This document shows positions 61,179 through 64,000 of a stretch of 64,000 bases of DNA, piece after piece. Source of the DNA: Streptomyces sp. ISL-96 (GTDB lineage Bacteria; Actinomycetota; Actinomycetes; Streptomycetales; Streptomycetaceae); contig NZ_JAGGPA010000034.1 of assembly GCF_018614035.1 (NCBI RefSeq), forward strand, positions 1 to 64,000. The letters run 5' to 3'. The notes below the pieces were generated by a model, which worked only from the letters and a program-made list of their open reading frames with translations, searched no databases and was not told the origin of the DNA. The translations under genes were made by a program, and so were the position numbers. Positions within the stretch are counted from its first letter, which is position 1. Each line of letters opens with the position of its first letter.

Positions 61179-61723
61179 ATATAGGTCTGCTTCTTCAGCT
61201 TGAGGTAGACGAAGCTCTCGGTGGATCGCACGCCGGGGAGCGAACGGATCCTTTTGTTGATCACTTCGAGCAGGTGGTCGTCGTCCTCACAGACGATCTC
61301 CACCATGAGGTCGAAGGAGCCCGCGGTCATGACCACGTACTCGCATTCGGCCATGGCTGTCAGCGCTTCGGCGACGGGATCGAGGTCGCCCTCGACATTG
61401 ATGCCGACCATGGCCTGCCGCCGCAGGCCCACGGTGAGCGGGTCGGTGACGGCGACGATCTGCATGACACCCTGGTCGAGCAGCTTCTGTACGCGCTGGC
61501 GTACCGCCGCTTCGGAGAGGCCCACGGCCTTGCCGATGGAGGCGTAAGGACGGCGTCCGTCCTCCTGGAGCTGCTCGATGATCGCCAGAGAGACGGCATC
61601 GACCGTTGGAGACGAGCCGTTCCCGGTTCTGGAGTCTGCGCTTCTACTGGCCACGTCTTCACTGTGCACGACGTCTCCGCCGTTCCGCAACCCCAAACCG
61701 ATGAAATTCGTTGTTTCGGGCAT
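61163..61723 (-). CDS. Lrp/AsnC-family transcriptional regulator
   Basis: The product has 186 residues. After a variable N-terminus of about 38 residues comes the AsnC helix-turn-helix (SLAIIEQLQEDGRRPYASIG, LSEAAVRQRVQKLLDQG) and a RAM/effector-binding domain (about 95-170). It overlaps the aminotransferase start and is divergent from the dehydrogenase gene, so it probably controls both in response to an amino acid or polyamine-derived effector. ATG 61723 follows GGTGAG; a GTG about 18 codons inside is an alternative. Confidence 0.9.
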   Translation of the reverse strand: MPETTNFIGLGLRNGGDVVHSEDVASRSADSRTGNGSSPTVDAVSLAIIEQLQEDGRRPYASIGKAVGLSEAAVRQRVQKLLDQGVMQIVAVTDPLTVGLRRQAMVGINVEGDLDPVAEALTAMAECEYVVMTAGSFDLMVEIVCEDDDHLLEVINKRIRSLPGVRSTESFVYLKLKKQTYMWGTR

Positions 61724-61832
61724 TGGATCTCACCGAATCCGAAGTTCACGGCGTGCGGGTATGTCGAAAGCGATACCCGAGCGACTAGGGTGGGATCTCA
61801 GTAACCGGACATCTGACAAGGGAGGGGTGGCT

Positions 61833-63272
61833 GTGACCACCGAACTGCGCCGCCTGCGCAACTACATCGACGGAGAGTTCCGCGAAGCCGCCGACGGGCG
61901 GACCATCGACGTGGTCAACCCGGCCACAGGCGACGTGTACGCCACCTCGCCGCTCTCCGGCCAGGAAGACGTCGACGCCGCCATGGCGGCCGCCGCCGCG
62001 GCCTTCCCCGCCTGGCGCGACACCACGCCCGCGGAGCGTCAGAAGGCGCTGCTCAAGATCGCGGACGCCTTCGAGGAGCGCGCGGAGGAGCTGATCGCGG
62101 CCGAGTCCGAGAACACCGGCAAGCCGCTCGGCCTCACGCGGAGCGAGGAACTCCCGCCCATGGTCGACCAGATCCGCTTCTTCGCGGGTGCGGCCCGGCT
62201 GCTCGAAGGCCGCTCGGCCGGCGAGTACATGGAGGGTCTGACCTCCATCATCCGCCGCGAGCCGGTCGGCGTCTGCGCGCAGGTCGCGCCGTGGAACTAC
62301 CCGATGATGATGGCCGTCTGGAAGTTCGCCCCGGCGCTCGCCGCGGGCAACACCGTGGTGCTGAAGCCGTCGGACACTACGCCGGCTTCGACTGTGCTGA
62401 TGGCCGAGATCATCGGTTCTATCGTCCCTAAGGGCGTCTTCAACGTCGTCTGCGGTGACCGTGACACCGGCCGCGCGATGGTCGAGCACCCGGTCCCGGC
62501 GATGGCCTCCATCACCGGTTCCGTACGGGCCGGCATGCAGGTCGCCGAGTCCGCCGCCAAGGACGTCAAGCGCGTCCACCTGGAGCTGGGCGGCAAGGCG
62601 CCGGTCGTCGTCTTCGAGGACACCGACATCGCCAAGGCCGTCGAGGACATCTCGGTCGCGGGCTTCTTCAACGCCGGCCAGGACTGCACCGCCGCGACGC
62701 GCGTCCTCGTACAGGAGTCGATCCACGACGAGTTCGTGACCGCGCTGGCGAAGGCCGCCGCCGACACGAAGACCGGACAGCCGGACGACGAGGACGTGCT
62801 CTACGGCCCGCTCAACAACGCCAACCAGCTTCGGCAGGTTAGTGGTTTCATCGAGCGGCTGCCGGCGCACGCCAAGGTCGAGGCGGGCGGCGAGCGGGTC
62901 GGGGACAAGGGCTACTTCTACGCCGCGACCGTCGTCTCCGGCCTCAAGCAGGACGACGAGATCATCCAGAACGAGGTATTCGGCCCCGTCATCACCGTCC
63001 AGTCCTTCACGGACGAGGCGCAGGCCCTGGAGTGGGCCAACGGCGTCGACTACGCGCTGGCGTCCTCGGTGTGGACGAAGGACCACGCGCGGGCGATGCG
63101 CATGTCCAAGAACCTCGACTTCGGCTGTGTGTGGATCAACACCCACATCCCGCTGGTCGCCGAGATGCCGCACGGTGGCTTCAAGAAGTCCGGTTACGGC
63201 AAGGACCTTTCGGCGTACGGCTTCGAGGACTACACGCGCATCAAGCACGTGATGACCTCGATCGAGGGCTGA
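61833..63272 (+). CDS. Aldehyde dehydrogenase, gamma-aminobutyraldehyde type
   Basis: This 479-residue NAD-dependent dehydrogenase has catalytic Cys285 (NAGQDCTAATR) and general base Glu251 (HLELGGKAPVVV), plus the PWNYPMMMAVWKFAPALAAGN segment. It is closest in wording to gamma-aminobutyraldehyde/betaine-aldehyde-type enzymes (PatD/Prr), which turn 4-aminobutyraldehyde into GABA. This fits the adjacent aminotransferase. GTG 61833 follows GGAGG with 7 nt; the longer frame extends into the divergent Lrp gene. A 16-bp hairpin follows. Confidence 0.9.
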   Translation: MTTELRRLRNYIDGEFREAADGRTIDVVNPATGDVYATSPLSGQEDVDAAMAAAAAAFPAWRDTTPAERQKALLKIADAFEERAEELIAAESENTGKPLGLTRSEELPPMVDQIRFFAGAARLLEGRSAGEYMEGLTSIIRREPVGVCAQVAPWNYPMMMAVWKFAPALAAGNTVVLKPSDTTPASTVLMAEIIGSIVPKGVFNVVCGDRDTGRAMVEHPVPAMASITGSVRAGMQVAESAAKDVKRVHLELGGKAPVVVFEDTDIAKAVEDISVAGFFNAGQDCTAATRVLVQESIHDEFVTALAKAAADTKTGQPDDEDVLYGPLNNANQLRQVSGFIERLPAHAKVEAGGERVGDKGYFYAATVVSGLKQDDEIIQNEVFGPVITVQSFTDEAQALEWANGVDYALASSVWTKDHARAMRMSKNLDFGCVWINTHIPLVAEMPHGGFKKSGYGKDLSAYGFEDYTRIKHVMTSIEG

Positions 63273-63291
63273 TCAGCACGCTGTTTCGCGA

Positions 63292-63329
63292 GGGCGGGCG
63301 ATAGACAGACTGTCTATTGCCCGCCCTTT
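63292..63329 (+). terminator. Terminator/inverted repeat after the aldehyde dehydrogenase gene
   Basis: Sixteen-nt arms (GGGCGGGCGATAGACA and TGTCTATTGCCCGCCC) pair with one G-U wobble around a GAC loop and are followed by TTTG. The inner AT-richer half (ATAGACA/TGTCTAT) could also serve as an operator for the next gene. Confidence 0.8.
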
Positions 63330-63353
63330 GTGCGTGGGGCGAGAGTGGACGAC

Positions 63354-64000
63354 ATGAGTGATCTTGGTCGTGTGTCGCGTCGTACGCTGCTCCGCGGGTT
63401 CCCGGCGGCGGGCGCCCTGGCGGCGCTGGCGGGGTGCGGGGTACCGGCGGCGTACGTCGAACCGGGGGACCGGGCTGCCGCCGACGACCGGTCGGAACGG
63501 GACCACAGTCTCCAGTTCGCCAACTGGCCGCTCTACATCGACACCGACGACGAGAACGAGTCGCGGCGGCCCACACTCGACGCCTTCACCGAGCGCACCG
63601 GGATATCCGTCCGCTACACCGAAGAGATCAACGACAACGACGAGTTCTTCGGGAAGATCAGCCCCGCGCTGATGAACCACCAGGAGACCGGCCGCGACCT
63701 GATCGTCATCAGCGACTGGATGGCCGCCCGGTTCGTACGCCTCGGCTGGGTCCAGGAGATGGACCGCGCCAAGCAGCCGAACGTCGCCAAGTACCTCGAC
63801 CCGCAGCTGCGTACGCCCGCCTTCGACGAGGGGCGGCTGCACTCCGTCCCCTGGCAGTCCGGGATCACCGGCATCGCGTACAACCGCGGCAAGCTGGGCC
63901 ACGAGATCCGCTCCACCTCCCAGCTGTGGGCCGACGACCTGCGCGGCAAGGTGACCCTCTTCTCGGGGCTCGACGAGAGCTTCGCGCTGCTGATGCAGGG
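63354..64000 (+). CDS. Polyamine (spermidine/putrescine) ABC transporter binding protein, cut by window end
   Basis: About 215 residues are visible and the 3' end is missing. The N-terminus carries a Tat-type signal (SRRTLLRGFPAAGALAALAGC) ending in lipobox LAGC, so it is likely a Tat-exported lipoprotein. The mature part begins like PotD/PotF: LQFANWPLYIDTDDENES, TGISVRYTEEINDNDEFFGK and GRDLIVISDWMAARF. It should deliver polyamines to a permease encoded beyond the window. Location next to polyamine-catabolic genes supports this. Confidence 0.9.
   Translation, partial: MSDLGRVSRRTLLRGFPAAGALAALAGCGVPAAYVEPGDRAAADDRSERDHSLQFANWPLYIDTDDENESRRPTLDAFTERTGISVRYTEEINDNDEFFGKISPALMNHQETGRDLIVISDWMAARFVRLGWVQEMDRAKQPNVAKYLDPQLRTPAFDEGRLHSVPWQSGITGIAYNRGKLGHEIRSTSQLWADDLRGKVTLFSGLDESFALLMQ

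Overview
The window is high-GC actinobacterial DNA and almost certainly comes from a Streptomyces chromosome. The evidence is its strong GC bias at codon position 3, the many GTG starts, and a gene order matching the conserved Streptomyces core block (acyP, smc, glcP, ftsY, nsdA, amtB-glnK-glnD, ffh, rpsP-khpA-rimM-trmD-rplS, four signal peptidases, yraN-comM-dprA, whiG, rpsB-tsf-pyrH-frr-cdsA, rlmN). WhiG and NsdA are specific to sporulating streptomycetes. No rRNA or tRNA gene was found.

Left end (1-5.9 kb). Two small minus-strand genes (a Ser-triplet repeat protein and a DUF3303-like protein) precede a compact pSAM2-like integrative element: a GntR regulator divergent from a translationally coupled series of two small genes, a HUH-type replication initiator, an excisionase and a tyrosine integrase. 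No FtsK/TraB-type transfer gene is present, so the element is minimal or decayed.

Core, 5.9-20 kb: a CAP-domain protein, acylphosphatase, a small coiled-coil protein, SMC, a GlcP-type sugar permease, a flavin monooxygenase-like protein, an NCS1 permease, FtsY, a primase-polymerase-like protein and NsdA. From 20 to 24.5 kb lies the nitrogen operon amtB-glnK-glnD behind a GlnR-like box. It is followed by a two-repeat, one-spacer structure with exact type I-E CRISPR geometry but no cas genes, then ffh.

Core, 28-46 kb: the ribosomal and tRNA-modification operon, four tandem type I signal peptidases, a NUDIX protein, a DUF2469 protein, yraN-comM-dprA, whiG, a TetR regulator, an M23 peptidase whose frame runs antisense through the TetR gene, and the translation and lipid block rpsB-tsf, pyrH, frr-cdsA. 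Several strong hairpins divide these operons.

Variable and accessory right half (46-64 kb). A 0.9-kb stretch after cdsA holds remnants of an integrase, a GNAT acetyltransferase and another gene, which looks like a decayed insertion. Then come rlmN, a TPP riboswitch controlling a thiamine ABC transporter (thiB-thiP-thiQ), a three-unit tandem repeat of about 206-217 bp, a NarL-type two-component system, a GT87-like membrane protein overlapping a LOG-family gene tail to tail, and an ABC exporter whose ATPase lacks a normal signature motif. The last part is a polyamine-catabolism locus: class III aminotransferase, Lrp regulator, aldehyde dehydrogenase and a PotD-like binding protein cut by the window end.
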